Of a stretch of DNA of 34,699 bases, positions 25,649 through 34,248 are shown piece after piece. The translations under genes were made by a program, and so were the position numbers. The stretch spans positions 1-34,699 of the forward strand of contig CAINGT010000048.1 in assembly GCA_903848655.1 (NCBI GenBank), given 5' to 3'. Source of the DNA: an uncultured Sphingomonadales bacterium. GTDB taxonomy: Bacteria; Pseudomonadota; Alphaproteobacteria; Sphingomonadales; Sphingomonadaceae. A model generated the notes under the pieces. The model worked only from the letters and a program-made list of their open reading frames with translations, was not told where the DNA came from and did no database searches. Positions within the stretch are counted from its first letter, which is position 1; each line of letters begins with the position of its first letter.

Positions 25649-26346
25649 TCATCCCCCCGCACCAGCGCGGCAAAACGCGCGGCGGTAAGGAAATCGGCAT
25701 GGCGGCGCGCGCGGCGCGCTTCGGCAGCGGGTTCCTTGCCCCACAGATCGGCCTGCCATAGCTCTTCGAGATTGGCGGCATGCCACAGTTCCGCGAGTGG
25801 TGCGGCAGGTTCAAGCGCGGCCAGGCCGAGGATCAGCGATGCGGACAAGCTGGTCAGCACGTGCAGCGCAGCCAGCGTGAACGGGTCGAAATCATCCAGC
25901 TTTGCGCGCAAGCGCGCCAGCGTCTGATCGGGTTGCGCGCGGTGGATGACCCCGGCGACGCGCTCAAACTTTACCCCAAAGCGCGTTTCTGCCGCGATCA
26001 CCAGCGGGTCCCACAGGCTGAGCTGGTGCGCGGCTAACGCGGTATCGGCATCGGCGCGATAGCACAGCGTGTCGGTTTCGGCGAACCCGGCGAGCGTGGC
26101 GCGCGCGGCGGCGGGGTCGGGCGTGATGGCATCGATGGCATAATCGGCCAGATCGCGCAGCACGAAGCGGGCCGGATCGATAACATCGCCCTGATCCGCC
26201 CATTCGGCCGCCAGCGCTTGCGCCAGCGCGCGCGTCGGCACGGCTTGCGCGGCACCGGCTGGAGTCTTGATCGCGCGGGCGTCGAGCAGAACGCGCCAGC
26301 CTTGCGCGGATTGATCGAGGTGGACGGTGCGGTAAAAGCGTTTCAT
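25612..26346 (-). CDS. ATP12-family F1-ATPase assembly chaperone
   Basis: A 244-residue ATP12-family protein (mitochondrial/alphaproteobacterial chaperone that assists the F1-ATPase alpha subunit). Visible conserved parts are MKRFYRTVHLDQSAQGWRVL, LDARAIKTPAGAAQAVPT, WDPLVIAAETRFG and the C-terminal LEELWQADLWGKEPAAEARR segment. The ATG at 26346 is the family start; the frame stays open upstream through a repeat and is probably untranslated there. It is the last gene of a leftward operon after the HAD phosphatase (116-nt gap containing a palindromic repeat). The final residues overlap the convergent lipoprotein gene by 37 nt. Confidence 0.94.
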   Translation of the reverse strand: MKRFYRTVHLDQSAQGWRVLLDARAIKTPAGAAQAVPTRALAQALAAEWADQGDVIDPARFVLRDLADYAIDAITPDPAAARATLAGFAETDTLCYRADADTALAAHQLSLWDPLVIAAETRFGVKFERVAGVIHRAQPDQTLARLRAKLDDFDPFTLAALHVLTSLSASLILGLAALEPAAPLAELWHAANLEELWQADLWGKEPAAEARRARRHADFLTAARFAALVRGDDYPIQSATAFAT

Positions 26347-26426
26347 GATTGGTCCAGGCGGGCTTGTTTGCGCTTTTTCTTGAGGAAAGCGGTGGGTGTG
26401 ACTCGCGCGCTTACCCGGACTGGAGA

Positions 26427-26463
26427 CCCCACCCCCAACCCCCTCCCCTGAAGGGGCGGGGGC
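26427..26463 (-). repeat. GC-rich palindromic repeat, family 1, copy 2 (inverted)
   Basis: Exact reverse complement of 19227-19263 (37 bp). It lies in the gap between the HAD gene and the ATP12 gene, and its last base is the final base of the HAD stop codon (TAG, 26463-26465 on the minus strand). It could act as a partial terminator or mRNA-decay barrier within the operon. Confidence 0.85.
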
Positions 26464-27131
26464 TAGTTCGTGCGTCGGGCGTTGAGCAGGGCGCGCAATT
26501 CGGCCACCGATCCGGCCACGGCGGCGGCCCCGGCGGCGATCATTTCGTGTGGGTGGTGATAGCCCCAATCGACGCCGATGGCGTGGACTCCGGCGTTGAC
26601 CGCCATCGCCATGTCATAAGCGGTATCGCCGATCATCACCGTATTCGCGCGGTCTGCCCCGGTGTCGGCGAGGCAGGCCTCGATCATTGCCGGATCGGGC
26701 TTTGACGGGTGGCGGTCGGCAGTGTGCAGCGTCATAAAATGCCCGGTCAGGCCATGGCGATCAAGGCAATGCGCCAGCCCGCGATCGCTTTTGCCGGTCG
26801 CCACCCCCAGCAGCCAGCCCGCCGCTGCCAGATCGGCGATCAGCGCGGCGATTCCGTCATAGAGCGGTTCTTCGACCACTCCGGCGGCGCGGCGCGCGCG
26901 AAACGCGTCCTTGTAGGCCGCGACCAGACTCGCGGCGGTTTCGGCATCGGCGGCGGGCGCAAGCCGCGCCATCGCCTCGCCCAGCGACAGCCCGACGATG
27001 CGGCGGATCACCGTGCGTGGCGGCGCGATCAGGCCATGCGCGGCAAAGGCGGCCTCCATCGCTTCGGCAATATCGGCCTGGCTATCGACCAGCGTGCCGT
27101 CGCAATCGAAAATGGCGAGGTATTGGCCCAT
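26463..27131 (-). CDS. HAD-family hydrolase (phosphoglycolate phosphatase-like)
   Basis: A 222-residue HAD-superfamily phosphatase. Motif I is FDCDGTLVDS with nucleophile Asp9 and Asp11, motif II is GVATGKSD, motif III is SKPDPAMIEA with the catalytic Lys, and motif IV is VMIGDTAYDMAMA. A helical cap domain (about 18-85) identifies subclass I (beta-phosphoglucomutase/Gph type). Its ATG overlaps the stop of the upstream paiB-like gene (TGATG), so translation is coupled. In sphingomonads such a gene commonly lies between the RluC-type gene and ATP12; the substrate is not known. The stop codon touches a palindromic repeat. Confidence 0.92.
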   Translation of the reverse strand: MGQYLAIFDCDGTLVDSQADIAEAMEAAFAAHGLIAPPRTVIRRIVGLSLGEAMARLAPAADAETAASLVAAYKDAFRARRAAGVVEEPLYDGIAALIADLAAAGWLLGVATGKSDRGLAHCLDRHGLTGHFMTLHTADRHPSKPDPAMIEACLADTGADRANTVMIGDTAYDMAMAVNAGVHAIGVDWGYHHPHEMIAAGAAAVAGSVAELRALLNARRTN

Positions 27132-27754
27132 CAGCGCTGATCCGCCGGGCCGAACGCGCGCATCAGCGTGGCAATCGCCCCCGCGCCCGCCGCCTCCAGC
27201 CCATCGGCCACCGCCGCGCGGTCGTGCGCCGATTTGTTTTGCGACAGCTTGAAGGTTGGCCGCCACGCGGTCACCGCCAGTTCAAACCCGACAATGCCAT
27301 CGAGCAGGCGCGACAGTGTCGCCGCTTGGACTTTGTCCATCGTCCACGCTTCGCCGCCCAGCCGCGCTTCGTTAAGCGCTGAAATATCGGTCAATTGCGC
27401 AAGCAGCGCGGCGCGGTCGATGCGATGCGCCACGCCTTCGCCTTCGAGCGCGAGATAGTTCCATGTCGGCACTTGGCCGCTATCGCCGTACCAGCGCGGC
27501 GAGACATAGCCATCGGGGCCGTTGATGACGACCAGCGCGGTCGCCCCATCGAGATGCCGGGTCAGCGCATTGCCGCGTGCGAGGTGAAACGCCACGCGCC
27601 CTTCGTCGCGCGCGATCAGCGGCACATGCGCCACGCGCGGGCCATCGGGGGTTGGGGCAAACACCATGCCCATGCCCACTTCGGCGATGAAATCGGCATA
27701 GAACCCGCGCGCGTCGCCGGGCAGCGCGGGGCGAAAGGCGGGGTTGGGGTGCAT
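27131..27754 (-). CDS. PaiB-like FMN-binding negative transcriptional regulator family protein
   Basis: A 207-residue protein of the FMN-binding split-barrel PaiB family. Signatures include MHPNPAFRP at the start, TPDGPRVAHVPLIARDEGRV, GPDGYVSPRWYG and VPTWNYLALEGEG, and the C-terminal AWRPTFKLSQNKSAHDR. Bacillus PaiB is described as a regulator, but most homologues are uncharacterised and could be FMN-dependent enzymes. No DNA-binding domain is visible. The start at 27754 lies 7 nt after the pseudouridine synthase stop, and its stop overlaps the HAD start by 1 nt. This gene interrupts a pseudouridine synthase-HAD-ATP12 order common in the group. Confidence 0.9.
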   Translation of the reverse strand: MHPNPAFRPALPGDARGFYADFIAEVGMGMVFAPTPDGPRVAHVPLIARDEGRVAFHLARGNALTRHLDGATALVVINGPDGYVSPRWYGDSGQVPTWNYLALEGEGVAHRIDRAALLAQLTDISALNEARLGGEAWTMDKVQAATLSRLLDGIVGFELAVTAWRPTFKLSQNKSAHDRAAVADGLEAAGAGAIATLMRAFGPADQR

Positions 27755-27761
27755 CGCCCGT

Positions 27762-29021
27762 CTAACGCTTGGCCTTGGGTGGACGCGCGGGCGGCCCGGC
27801 TGGACGGCGCGGCGATTTCGCGGCGGGTTTGCCTGCCGACTTTCCGGTTGGCCTGCCCACAGCTTTACCCGCAGGTTTATCCACAGGCTTGCGCGCAGGC
27901 CGGGCGCGCGCGGGTTCATCGCCGCGTTTGCGCCGTTCGCCTTTGCGATCCCGCCGCAGATCGCGCGCATGGGCCAGCGCGGCGCGCTTTTCCGCTGTAC
28001 GCGGGTCTTTGGCAGGGGCGGCATCGAGCGGCAGATCGCCTTCGGCTTCGGTAAAGCCCAATTGCGCCAGCCCCATGGCAAAATGGTCGGGCAATGGTGC
28101 GGTCACATCGATCATGTCGCCTTCGGGGTGCGGCATAATCAGGCGGCGGGCGTGCAAGTGCAGCTTGCGGCTGATCGTGCCGGTCAGGAATGCGCCCTGC
28201 CCGCCATATTTGCCATCGCCGACAATCGGGTGGCCAATCGCCATCATATGCACGCGCAACTGGTGCGTGCGCCCGGTCAACGGTTGCAATTCGACCCAGG
28301 CCGCGCTGTTGCCTGCGCGGTCGATCACGCGATAGCGGGTGCGCGCGGTCTGCCCCTGCCCGCTTTCATCGACCATCATTTTTTCGCCGCCGGTGCCGGG
28401 CTGTTTGGACAGTGGCAGTTCGATCAGCCCGTCGTGGATCGTGGGCACCCCCACCACCAGCGCCCAATAGATCTTGCGCGCCGAACGGCTGGCAAAATGG
28501 CGCGAAAACCACGCCGCGCTGCCCGCGCTGCGCGCGATCAGCAACACGCCCGAAGTATCTTTGTCGAGCCGGTGGACCAGCCGGGGACGCGGGTCTTTGT
28601 CCCCGGCATAAGCATCGAGCAACCCATCGACATGGACATGCGTGCCGCTGCCGCCTTGCGTGGCAAGCCCGGGTGGTTTGTTGAGCACGATGGCGGCGCG
28701 GTCTTTGGTCAGCACCATTGCTTCGGCCTGGGTGATCTGTTCGTCGGTCAGCGGCACGCGCACGCGCGCACCCGCCGGACCGGGCGGCAGCGATCCGCCC
28801 GGCGGCACGCGCACGGTCTGCCCCGCCGCCAGCCGCGTATCGACATCGGCGCGCTTGCCATCGACGCGGATCTGCCCGGTGCGCGCCCAGCGCGACACCG
28901 TGGCAAAGCCGACATCGGGCAGATGGCGTTTGAACCAGCGGTCAAGCCGCACATCGTGGTCATCGCGCCCGACCACGAACTGGCGCACGGTTTGCGCAGC
29001 GGCGGTTTTCGCAAGGCTCAT
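27762..29021 (-). CDS. RluC/RluD-type 23S rRNA or tRNA pseudouridine synthase with long basic C-terminal tail
   Basis: A pseudouridine synthase of 419 residues, far longer than the usual ~320. An S4 RNA-binding domain (about 20-70) precedes the catalytic domain (about 105-320) with the RluA-family motif HRLDKDTSG, catalytic Asp153, and the later WVELQPLTGRTHQLRVHM and GDGKYGG. From about residue 345 a tail is very rich in Lys, Arg, Pro and Ala and contains short GK-type repeats (GKAVGRPTGKSAGKPAAK). RluC modifies 23S rRNA positions 955, 2504 and 2580 in E. coli; the exact targets here are unknown. The ATG at 29021 overlaps the crcB stop (ATGA). The tail may bind RNA, an inference from composition. 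Confidence 0.93.
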   Translation of the reverse strand: MSLAKTAAAQTVRQFVVGRDDHDVRLDRWFKRHLPDVGFATVSRWARTGQIRVDGKRADVDTRLAAGQTVRVPPGGSLPPGPAGARVRVPLTDEQITQAEAMVLTKDRAAIVLNKPPGLATQGGSGTHVHVDGLLDAYAGDKDPRPRLVHRLDKDTSGVLLIARSAGSAAWFSRHFASRSARKIYWALVVGVPTIHDGLIELPLSKQPGTGGEKMMVDESGQGQTARTRYRVIDRAGNSAAWVELQPLTGRTHQLRVHMMAIGHPIVGDGKYGGQGAFLTGTISRKLHLHARRLIMPHPEGDMIDVTAPLPDHFAMGLAQLGFTEAEGDLPLDAAPAKDPRTAEKRAALAHARDLRRDRKGERRKRGDEPARARPARKPVDKPAGKAVGRPTGKSAGKPAAKSPRRPAGPPARPPKAKR

Positions 29022-29428
29022 GCCGCCACCCGCATCAGCGCCAGCCCGCCGAACAGTCCGCCCACCCCGGCGATGAGCGATGCCGCCATATAGATCAGCC
29101 CCAGCCCCAGCGCGCCGCGTTCGATGAACAGCGCGCATTCGAGCGCAAACGCGGAAAAAGTGGTAAACCCGCCCAGCACCCCGACACCCAGCAGCAAGCG
29201 CCAGCTTTCCCCACCGGAACCATGGCGTGCCAGCCAGCCGACCAGCAATCCCATTGCCAATGACCCGGCGACATTAACGGTCAGCGTGGCCCACGGAAAC
29301 GCGCTGGCCGCAACCGGGCCAATCGCCTGGGTCCACGCGCGCCCGGTCATCAGCCGCAGCCATGATCCGGTTGCGCCGCCACCAGCGACCAGCAGCGACG
29401 TCGTCATAAAGGAAGGAGAAGCTTGCAT
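29018..29428 (-). CDS. crcB: Fluoride channel CrcB/Fluc
   Basis: A small membrane protein of 136 residues with four hydrophobic segments (about 12-32, 45-65, 80-100 and 110-130) and the Fluc motif GGFTTFSAFALECALFIERG. It exports fluoride as a dual-topology dimer. Two starts are possible: ATG at 29428 (GGA about 8 nt upstream) and ATG at 29407; I use 29428. The ATG at 29407 begins MTTSLLVAGGGATGSWLRL, the usual family N-terminus. It heads the leftward operon crcB-rluC-paiB-HAD-ATP12 and is divergent from rpsU. I see no fluoride riboswitch upstream. Confidence 0.93.
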   Translation of the reverse strand: MQASPSFMTTSLLVAGGGATGSWLRLMTGRAWTQAIGPVAASAFPWATLTVNVAGSLAMGLLVGWLARHGSGGESWRLLLGVGVLGGFTTFSAFALECALFIERGALGLGLIYMAASLIAGVGGLFGGLALMRVAA

Positions 29429-29661
29429 TCGCCCGTCCATAGAGCATGACCGGCCAAAGCGATACGCGGTTTTGTAGGCCACACGCCGTGGCTCGACGCT
29501 TGCACCCGTCTGGGCGAAGTGATAGGGGCCCGGCCAGAAAGCGCCGTTCCCGTCCGGGAATCGGTGCCAACTTGGTTTCGTGTTTATCGGGTTTCCCCCG
29601 CCTTGTTCCGCGCGCGGCATGTGGGGTTCTGGCCCGAAAATTCATTGAGGTGTCGGTTTTC

Positions 29662-29868
29662 ATGCAGATTCTCGTTCGTGACAACAATGTCGATCAGGCC
29701 CTTCGCGCGCTGAAGAAGAAATTGCAGCGGGAAGGCGTCTATCGCGAGATGAAGCTGCGCCGTCACTATGAAAAGCCATCGGAAAAGCGCGCCCGCGAAA
29801 AGGCCGCAGCGGTCCGCCGCGCGCGCAAGATGGACCGCAAGCGCGCCGAACGCGACGGGGCGAAGTAG
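29662..29868 (+). CDS. rpsU: 30S ribosomal protein S21
   Basis: A 68-residue, very basic protein starting [20 protein letters not shown] and ending in a Lys/Arg/Ala-rich tail ([21 protein letters not shown] middle part). S21 joins late in 30S assembly and helps recognise the Shine-Dalgarno region. The conserved start is ATG at 29662; the longer open frame upstream is not coding. The spacer on the left (29429-29661) separates it from the divergent crcB gene; a TTGCAC box at 29500-29505 with TAGGGG at 29523-29528 (17 nt) is a weak promoter candidate. A hairpin follows downstream. Confidence 0.97.
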   Translation: MQILVRDNNVDQALRALKKKLQREGVYREMKLRRHYEKPSEKRAREKAAAVRRARKMDRKRAERDGAK

Positions 29869-29959
29869 GTTTTTTCGCGCCGGTCACCCCATCCCGGTGA
29901 TCGCGCGCTTGCCCGCTTGCGGCGTTACCCTCTTGCGACGCGGCCCGCGCTGGGCCAAT

Positions 29960-29983
29960 AGGGCACCGTGATCGCGGTGCCCT
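29960..29983 (+). terminator. Intrinsic-type terminator after rpsU
   Basis: A 9-bp inverted repeat (AGGGCACCG, 29960-29968, with its complement at 29975-29983, loop TGATCG), followed by TTCGCTTGT. It lies 92 nt after the rpsU stop and upstream of the FKBP gene, so it could terminate rpsU or attenuate read-through. The T-run is short and interrupted. Confidence 0.5.
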
Positions 29984-30054
29984 TTCGCTTGTCCAGCGTC
30001 GCGGGGCGGGCATCCGCAACCGACTGCCACACCGACTGCCATTCAGGGGCCAGC

Positions 30055-30612
30055 ATGACTGACATTACCCGCGTACCGCTGCAACCCATCGCCAAAGGCG
30101 CGTTGGGCAAATTGTGGCTTGGCGTCGTGCTCGCCGTGGCGCTGGGCGGCGCGGTCGCTTATGGCACGCGGGTCAAAGGGCTCGATGTGGTGACGGTCAA
30201 AGCCGGGTCGGGCACATCGCCTGCGGCGGCGGACTATGTGCTGATCAACTATGTCGGGCGGCTGGCCAGTGGCAAGGAATTTGACCGTGGCGAACGCGTG
30301 CCGATGGCGGTACAAAGCGTGATCCCCGGCTTTTCCAAAGCCTTGCAGGCGATGCAGAAAGGCGGATCGTATCATGTGACGATCCCCGCGCGGCTGGCCT
30401 ATGGCGCGCAAGAGCAGCGCAACCAGACGACTGGCGAAGTGTCGATCCCGGCAAACAGCGATCTGGTATTCGATATCGACTTGCTCGATTACAAAACCGG
30501 CGAGGAAGTCAATCGCCAGCGGATGCTGATGCAGCAATTGCAGCAATTGCAACGGCAGGCCCCCGGCGCAGGCGCACCCGATGGTGCGGCACCTGCACCG
30601 CGCGCGCCCTGA
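30055..30612 (+). CDS. Membrane-anchored FKBP-type peptidyl-prolyl isomerase
   Basis: A 185-residue protein. A cytosolic start (about 1-18) leads into one membrane segment (about 19-36, LWLGVVLAVALGGAVAYG), followed by a periplasmic FKBP domain (about 55-150: DYVLINYVGRLASGKEFD, VIPGFSKALQAMQKGGSYHV, IPARLAYGAQEQ, NSDLVFDIDLLDY). A Gln-rich stretch (MQQLQQLQRQ) and an Ala/Pro tail end the protein. The ATG at 30055 is preceded by AGGGG; the longer upstream open frame is not needed. This is the second FKBP in the window; the first (5929-6477) has a cleavable-type signal instead of an anchor. gatC follows after 46 nt. Confidence 0.92.
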   Translation: MTDITRVPLQPIAKGALGKLWLGVVLAVALGGAVAYGTRVKGLDVVTVKAGSGTSPAAADYVLINYVGRLASGKEFDRGERVPMAVQSVIPGFSKALQAMQKGGSYHVTIPARLAYGAQEQRNQTTGEVSIPANSDLVFDIDLLDYKTGEEVNRQRMLMQQLQQLQRQAPGAGAPDGAAPAPRAP

Positions 30613-30658
30613 TCGCGCGCGCTCCACCGATTCTTTTCAGCAATAAGGGCCACAAGGC

Positions 30659-30961
30659 ATGACCGTCGCCCCCGCCGATGTCGCCAGAATCGCCGCGCTC
30701 GCGCGGATCAAAGTCGATGAATCCGAAATCGCCGCGCTCGTGCCCGAATTGAACGGCATTCTTGCCTGGGTCGATCAATTGGGCGAAGTCGATGTGACCG
30801 GGGTTGCGCCGATGACCGCGGTCATCGCCAACCAGTTGCGGTTGCGCGCCGATGTGGTGGGGGCCGATCCGTTGACCGGCGGCGGCATCCGCGATGCCGT
30901 GCTCGCCAATGCGCCCGCCGCCGAGCACGGCTTTTTCGGCGTGCCCAAGGTGATTGAATAA
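30659..30961 (+). CDS. gatC: Aspartyl/glutamyl-tRNA amidotransferase subunit C
   Basis: A 100-residue GatC protein that stabilises GatA and the GatAB interface. The family pattern is clear: [20 protein letters not shown], then [17 protein letters not shown] and a C-terminal [21 protein letters not shown] precedes the ATG. gatA starts 2 nt after its stop, in the conserved gatC-gatA-gatB order. The complex makes Gln-tRNA(Gln) and/or Asn-tRNA(Asn) by amidating mischarged tRNA, which alphaproteobacteria use in place of a missing GlnRS and/or AsnRS. Confidence 0.96.
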   Translation: MTVAPADVARIAALARIKVDESEIAALVPELNGILAWVDQLGEVDVTGVAPMTAVIANQLRLRADVVGADPLTGGGIRDAVLANAPAAEHGFFGVPKVIE

Positions 30962-30962
30962 G

Positions 30963-32447
30963 ATGACCGAACTGACCGATCTGGGCCTAGTCGCGCTGCG
31001 CGATGGCGTTGCCCATGGCGACTTCACCGCCACCGAAGTTGCGGGCGCGTTCAATGCGGCGGTGGCCGAAGCCAATGGCGCGCTCAATGCCTTTATCGTC
31101 ACCACCCCCGATCATGCGCTGGCGGCGGCGGCGCGGGTCGATGCCGCGCGCGCGGCGGGCGAGCCGCTCGGCAAATTGGCGGGCGTGCCCATCGGCATGA
31201 AGGACTTGTTCGCCACCAAAGGCGTGCAGACCACGGCGGCGAGCAAAATTCTCGGCGGTTTCGTGCCGCCTTATGAATCGAGCGTGTCGCAAAAGCTGTG
31301 GGACGCGGGTGCGGGGCTGCTCGGCAAGCTTAATCTCGATCAGTTTGCAATGGGATCGTCGAACGAAACCAGCGCCTTTGGCAATGTGATCTCGCCGTGG
31401 CGCGCGACCGGCGATGCCGCGCTACGCGCGCCGGGCGGTTCTTCGGGCGGGTCTTCGGCGGCAGTGGCGGCGCGGATTGTCGCGGCGGCCACCGGCACCG
31501 ATACGGGCGGCTCGATCCGCCAGCCCGCCGCGTTTACCGGGATTACCGGGATCAAGCCGACCTATGGCCGGTGCAGCCGCTGGGGCGTGGTCGCCTTTGC
31601 CTCATCACTCGATCAGGCGGGCGCAATGGCGCGCGATGTGACCGATTGCGCGGTGATGCTCGAAGCCATGGCCGGGTTCGACCCCAAAGACGCCACCAGT
31701 CTCGATCTGCCCGTGCCCGACTGGCGCGCGGCGCTGAGCGATGATTTGCGCGGGCGTACCGTCGGCATTCCGCGCGAATACCGGCTCGACGGGCTAAACG
31801 GCGATGTCGCGGCGAGCTGGGATCAGGGTATTGCCTGGTTGAAAGACGCAGGCGCACGCGTGGTCGATATCAGCCTGCCGCACACGCGCTATGCGCTGCC
31901 CGCCTATTACATCATTGCCCCGGCCGAAGCGTCGTCAAACCTCGCGCGGTATGATGGGGTGCGCTATGGCTTGCGCGATTTGCCGCCGGGCGCAAATTTG
32001 CAGGACATGTACGCCGCGACCCGCGCCGCCGGGTTCGGGCCGGAAGTCAAACGCCGCATCATGATCGGCACATATGTGCTGTCCGCCGGGTTCTATGACG
32101 CCTATTACACGCAGGCGCAGAAAGTGCGGGCGCTGATCGCGCGCGATTTTACGCAAGCGTTTCAGGATGTCGATGTGATCCTGACCCCGACCGCGCCGTC
32201 ATCGGCGTTCGTGCTGGGCGAAAAGAGCGCCGATCCGCTGGAAATGTACCTCAACGACGTGTTTTCGGTGCCCGCCTCGCTCGCCGGGCTGCCCGCCATG
32301 TCGGTTCCGGCGGGGCTTGACCGCGCGGGGCTGCCGCTCGGGCTGCACCTGATCGGGCGGCCGTTTGACGAACAGACCGTGCTCGATGCGGGCCTCGCAA
32401 TCGAGCGCCGCGCCGCCTTTGTCGCGCGCCCGGCAAAGTGGTGGTGA
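30963..32447 (+). CDS. gatA: Aspartyl/glutamyl-tRNA amidotransferase subunit A
   Basis: The 494-residue glutaminase subunit, an amidase-signature protein that releases ammonia from glutamine. The Ser-cisSer-Lys triad is Lys80 ([10 protein letters not shown]), cis-Ser160 ([13 protein letters not shown]) and nucleophile Ser184 ([12 protein letters not shown]). Start ATG at 30963 follows the gatC stop by 1 nt; an in-frame TTG at 30954 is possible but unnecessary. The C-terminal [16 protein letters not shown] and [11 protein letters not shown] match GatA. Next gene gatB starts 1 nt after the gatA stop. Confidence 0.97.
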   Translation: MTELTDLGLVALRDGVAHGDFTATEVAGAFNAAVAEANGALNAFIVTTPDHALAAAARVDAARAAGEPLGKLAGVPIGMKDLFATKGVQTTAASKILGGFVPPYESSVSQKLWDAGAGLLGKLNLDQFAMGSSNETSAFGNVISPWRATGDAALRAPGGSSGGSSAAVAARIVAAATGTDTGGSIRQPAAFTGITGIKPTYGRCSRWGVVAFASSLDQAGAMARDVTDCAVMLEAMAGFDPKDATSLDLPVPDWRAALSDDLRGRTVGIPREYRLDGLNGDVAASWDQGIAWLKDAGARVVDISLPHTRYALPAYYIIAPAEASSNLARYDGVRYGLRDLPPGANLQDMYAATRAAGFGPEVKRRIMIGTYVLSAGFYDAYYTQAQKVRALIARDFTQAFQDVDVILTPTAPSSAFVLGEKSADPLEMYLNDVFSVPASLAGLPAMSVPAGLDRAGLPLGLHLIGRPFDEQTVLDAGLAIERRAAFVARPAKWW

Positions 32448-32448
32448 C

Positions 32449-33939
32449 ATGACATATCGAATCACAGGCACAACCGGCGAATGGGAAGTGGTGATCGGGC
32501 TGGAAGTCCATGCCCAGATCGCCACTGCCTCAAAGCTGTTTTCGGGCGCGGCCACGGCGTTCGGGGCCGAACCCAATACCCAGGTCAGCCTGATCGACGC
32601 GGCGATGCCGGGGATGCTGCCGGTGCCCAACCGCGAATGCATCCGCCAGGCCGTGCGCACCGGCATCGCGATCAACGCGGCGATCAACCCGTGGTCGCGG
32701 TTTGACCGCAAGAACTATTTCTACGCCGATCTGCCGCAGGGCTATCAGATCAGCCAGCTCTATCATCCGCTGGTGGGCGAAGGCGCGGTTGAAATCACCC
32801 CCGATGACAAGCATCCCGACCAGACCAAAGTGATCGGGGTCGAACGCATCCATGTCGAACAGGATGCGGGCAAGCTGATGCACGATCAGCACCCGACGCA
32901 AAGCTATGTCGATCTCAACCGGTCGGGCGTGGCGCTGATGGAAATCGTCAGCAAGCCCGATATGCGCAGCCCTGCCGAAGCAGGGGCCTATCTCGCCAAA
33001 TTGCGCACGATCTTGCGCTATGTCGGGTCGTGCGACGGCAATATGGACCAAGGGTCGATGCGCGCCGATGTCAATGTCTCGGTGCGCCGCCCCGGCGCGC
33101 CGTTCGGCACGCGCACCGAAACCAAAAATGTCAATTCGGTGCGGTTTGTCATGGCGACCGTCGACTATGAGGCGAAACGTCAGGTCAAAGTGCTCGAAGC
33201 CGGGGGCGTGATCGCGCAGGAAACGCGGCTGTTCGACCCCGACAGCGGCACCACGCGGTCGATGCGCAGCAAGGAAGACGCGCACGATTACCGCTATTTC
33301 CCCGATCCCGACTTGCTGCCGCTGGTGCTCGACCCGGCATTCATCGACGAATGCCGCGCCAGCCTGCCCGAATTGCCCGATGCCAAACGCCAGCGTTATG
33401 CCACCACGCTGGGCCTATCGGCCTATAACGCCGGGGTGCTGACCGCCGAAGCCGAAACCGCGCGCTGGTTCGAAGCCTTGCTGGCGCACAGCGCGCAGTT
33501 GCAGGGCAAAGCCGAAGCCGATGTCGCGCGCGCGGCCGCGAACTGGCTGACCAGCGAACTGTTCGGCGCGCTGAACAAGCTGGGCACCGGCCTGACCGAC
33601 AGCCCGGTCAGCCCCGAAGCCGGGGCCGCGCTGCTCGCGCTGGTCGGCAAGGGCACGATTTCCGGCTCCATCGCCAAGCACGTGCTCGAAAAAATGCTCG
33701 AATCGGGCGATGCCCCGGATGTGATCGTCGCGCGCGAAGGCCTGACCCAGACGAGCGACAGCGGAGCCATCGAAGCCGCCGCCGCCGCCGTGCTGGCCGC
33801 CAATGCCGACAAAGTCGCGCAATATCAGGCGGGCAAACTGGCGCTGTTCGGCTTTTTCGTCGGCCAGACGATGAAAGCGATGGGCGGCAAAGCCAACCCG
33901 CAATTGGTCAACGACGTGCTGAAAGCCAAGCTCGGTTAA
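32449..33939 (+). CDS. gatB: Aspartyl/glutamyl-tRNA amidotransferase subunit B
   Basis: The 496-residue kinase/transamidase subunit that phosphorylates and amidates Glu-tRNA(Gln) or Asp-tRNA(Asn). The N-terminal catalytic cradle has [38 protein letters not shown] and [17 protein letters not shown], followed by the helical domain and a C-terminal YqeY-like tRNA-binding domain (about 350-494, ending [20 protein letters not shown]). The ATG at 32449 is 1 nt after the gatA stop. Length and motifs are standard and nothing in the gene is unusual. Confidence 0.97.
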   Translation: MTYRITGTTGEWEVVIGLEVHAQIATASKLFSGAATAFGAEPNTQVSLIDAAMPGMLPVPNRECIRQAVRTGIAINAAINPWSRFDRKNYFYADLPQGYQISQLYHPLVGEGAVEITPDDKHPDQTKVIGVERIHVEQDAGKLMHDQHPTQSYVDLNRSGVALMEIVSKPDMRSPAEAGAYLAKLRTILRYVGSCDGNMDQGSMRADVNVSVRRPGAPFGTRTETKNVNSVRFVMATVDYEAKRQVKVLEAGGVIAQETRLFDPDSGTTRSMRSKEDAHDYRYFPDPDLLPLVLDPAFIDECRASLPELPDAKRQRYATTLGLSAYNAGVLTAEAETARWFEALLAHSAQLQGKAEADVARAAANWLTSELFGALNKLGTGLTDSPVSPEAGAALLALVGKGTISGSIAKHVLEKMLESGDAPDVIVAREGLTQTSDSGAIEAAAAAVLAANADKVAQYQAGKLALFGFFVGQTMKAMGGKANPQLVNDVLKAKLG

Positions 33940-34014
33940 GCGCTACGCTCCTCCCCCGTTTGGGCAATGGGATGCACACATCTTGCTCTGCACGGGGATG
34001 ACCGGTCCAAAAAG

Positions 34015-34047
34015 CCCTCCCCCTGAAGGGGGAGGGTTGGGTGGGGG
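34015..34047 (+). repeat. GC-rich palindromic repeat, family 1, copy 3
   Basis: Perfect 9-bp hairpin CCCTCCCCC-TGAA-GGGGGAGGG (34015-34036) followed by TTGGGTGGGGG. Same layout as copies 1 and 2 (hairpin, then TTGGG and a G-run), with a longer stem. It is preceded by AAAG. Confidence 0.8.
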
Positions 34048-34090
34048 TGTGCTCACGTCAAGATATTGCACGCCATTTCGGACCTTAAAA

Positions 34091-34123
34091 CCCCCTCCCC
34101 AACCCCTCCCCTATGGGGAGGGG
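34091..34123 (-). repeat. GC-rich palindromic repeat, family 1, copy 4 (inverted)
   Basis: On the minus strand: CCCCTCCCC-ATA-GGGGAGGGG hairpin followed by TTGGGGAGGGGG, preceded by AAAG like copy 3. Copies 3 and 4 face each other 43 nt apart and would pair into a larger structure. Confidence 0.8.
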
Positions 34124-34248
34124 CTTTAAGCGCCGATCCGTCAGCAGCGATTGCGTAACTTTACGGCACTGATTTAATTATAGAAAATTCTGGAATAAAA
34201 AGTTGTGTGCACCCCATAGGCTTTTTGGTGGAGGGACAGGTCAGCGGC

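Larger units (their letters stand above)
33940..34248. other. Gene-free spacer between gatB and the DUF1489 gene
   Basis: The genes on either side are convergent. The spacer holds two palindromic repeats in opposite orientation (34015-34047 and 34091-34123), which could terminate transcription from both sides, and an AT-rich stretch (about 34155-34205) that stands out from the GC-rich surroundings. I see no tRNA, small ORF with a credible start, or mobile-element remnant here. Confidence 0.7.

Noticed and set aside
27744..29093. A 449-codon plus-strand open frame opposite the pseudouridine synthase gene
   Set aside because: Shadow of the HRLDKDTSG-bearing gene; no domain visible.
34124..34248. 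Possible mobile-element scar in the AT-rich spacer
   Set aside because: No inverted terminal repeats, target duplications or transposase fragments are visible; AT-richness alone is not enough.
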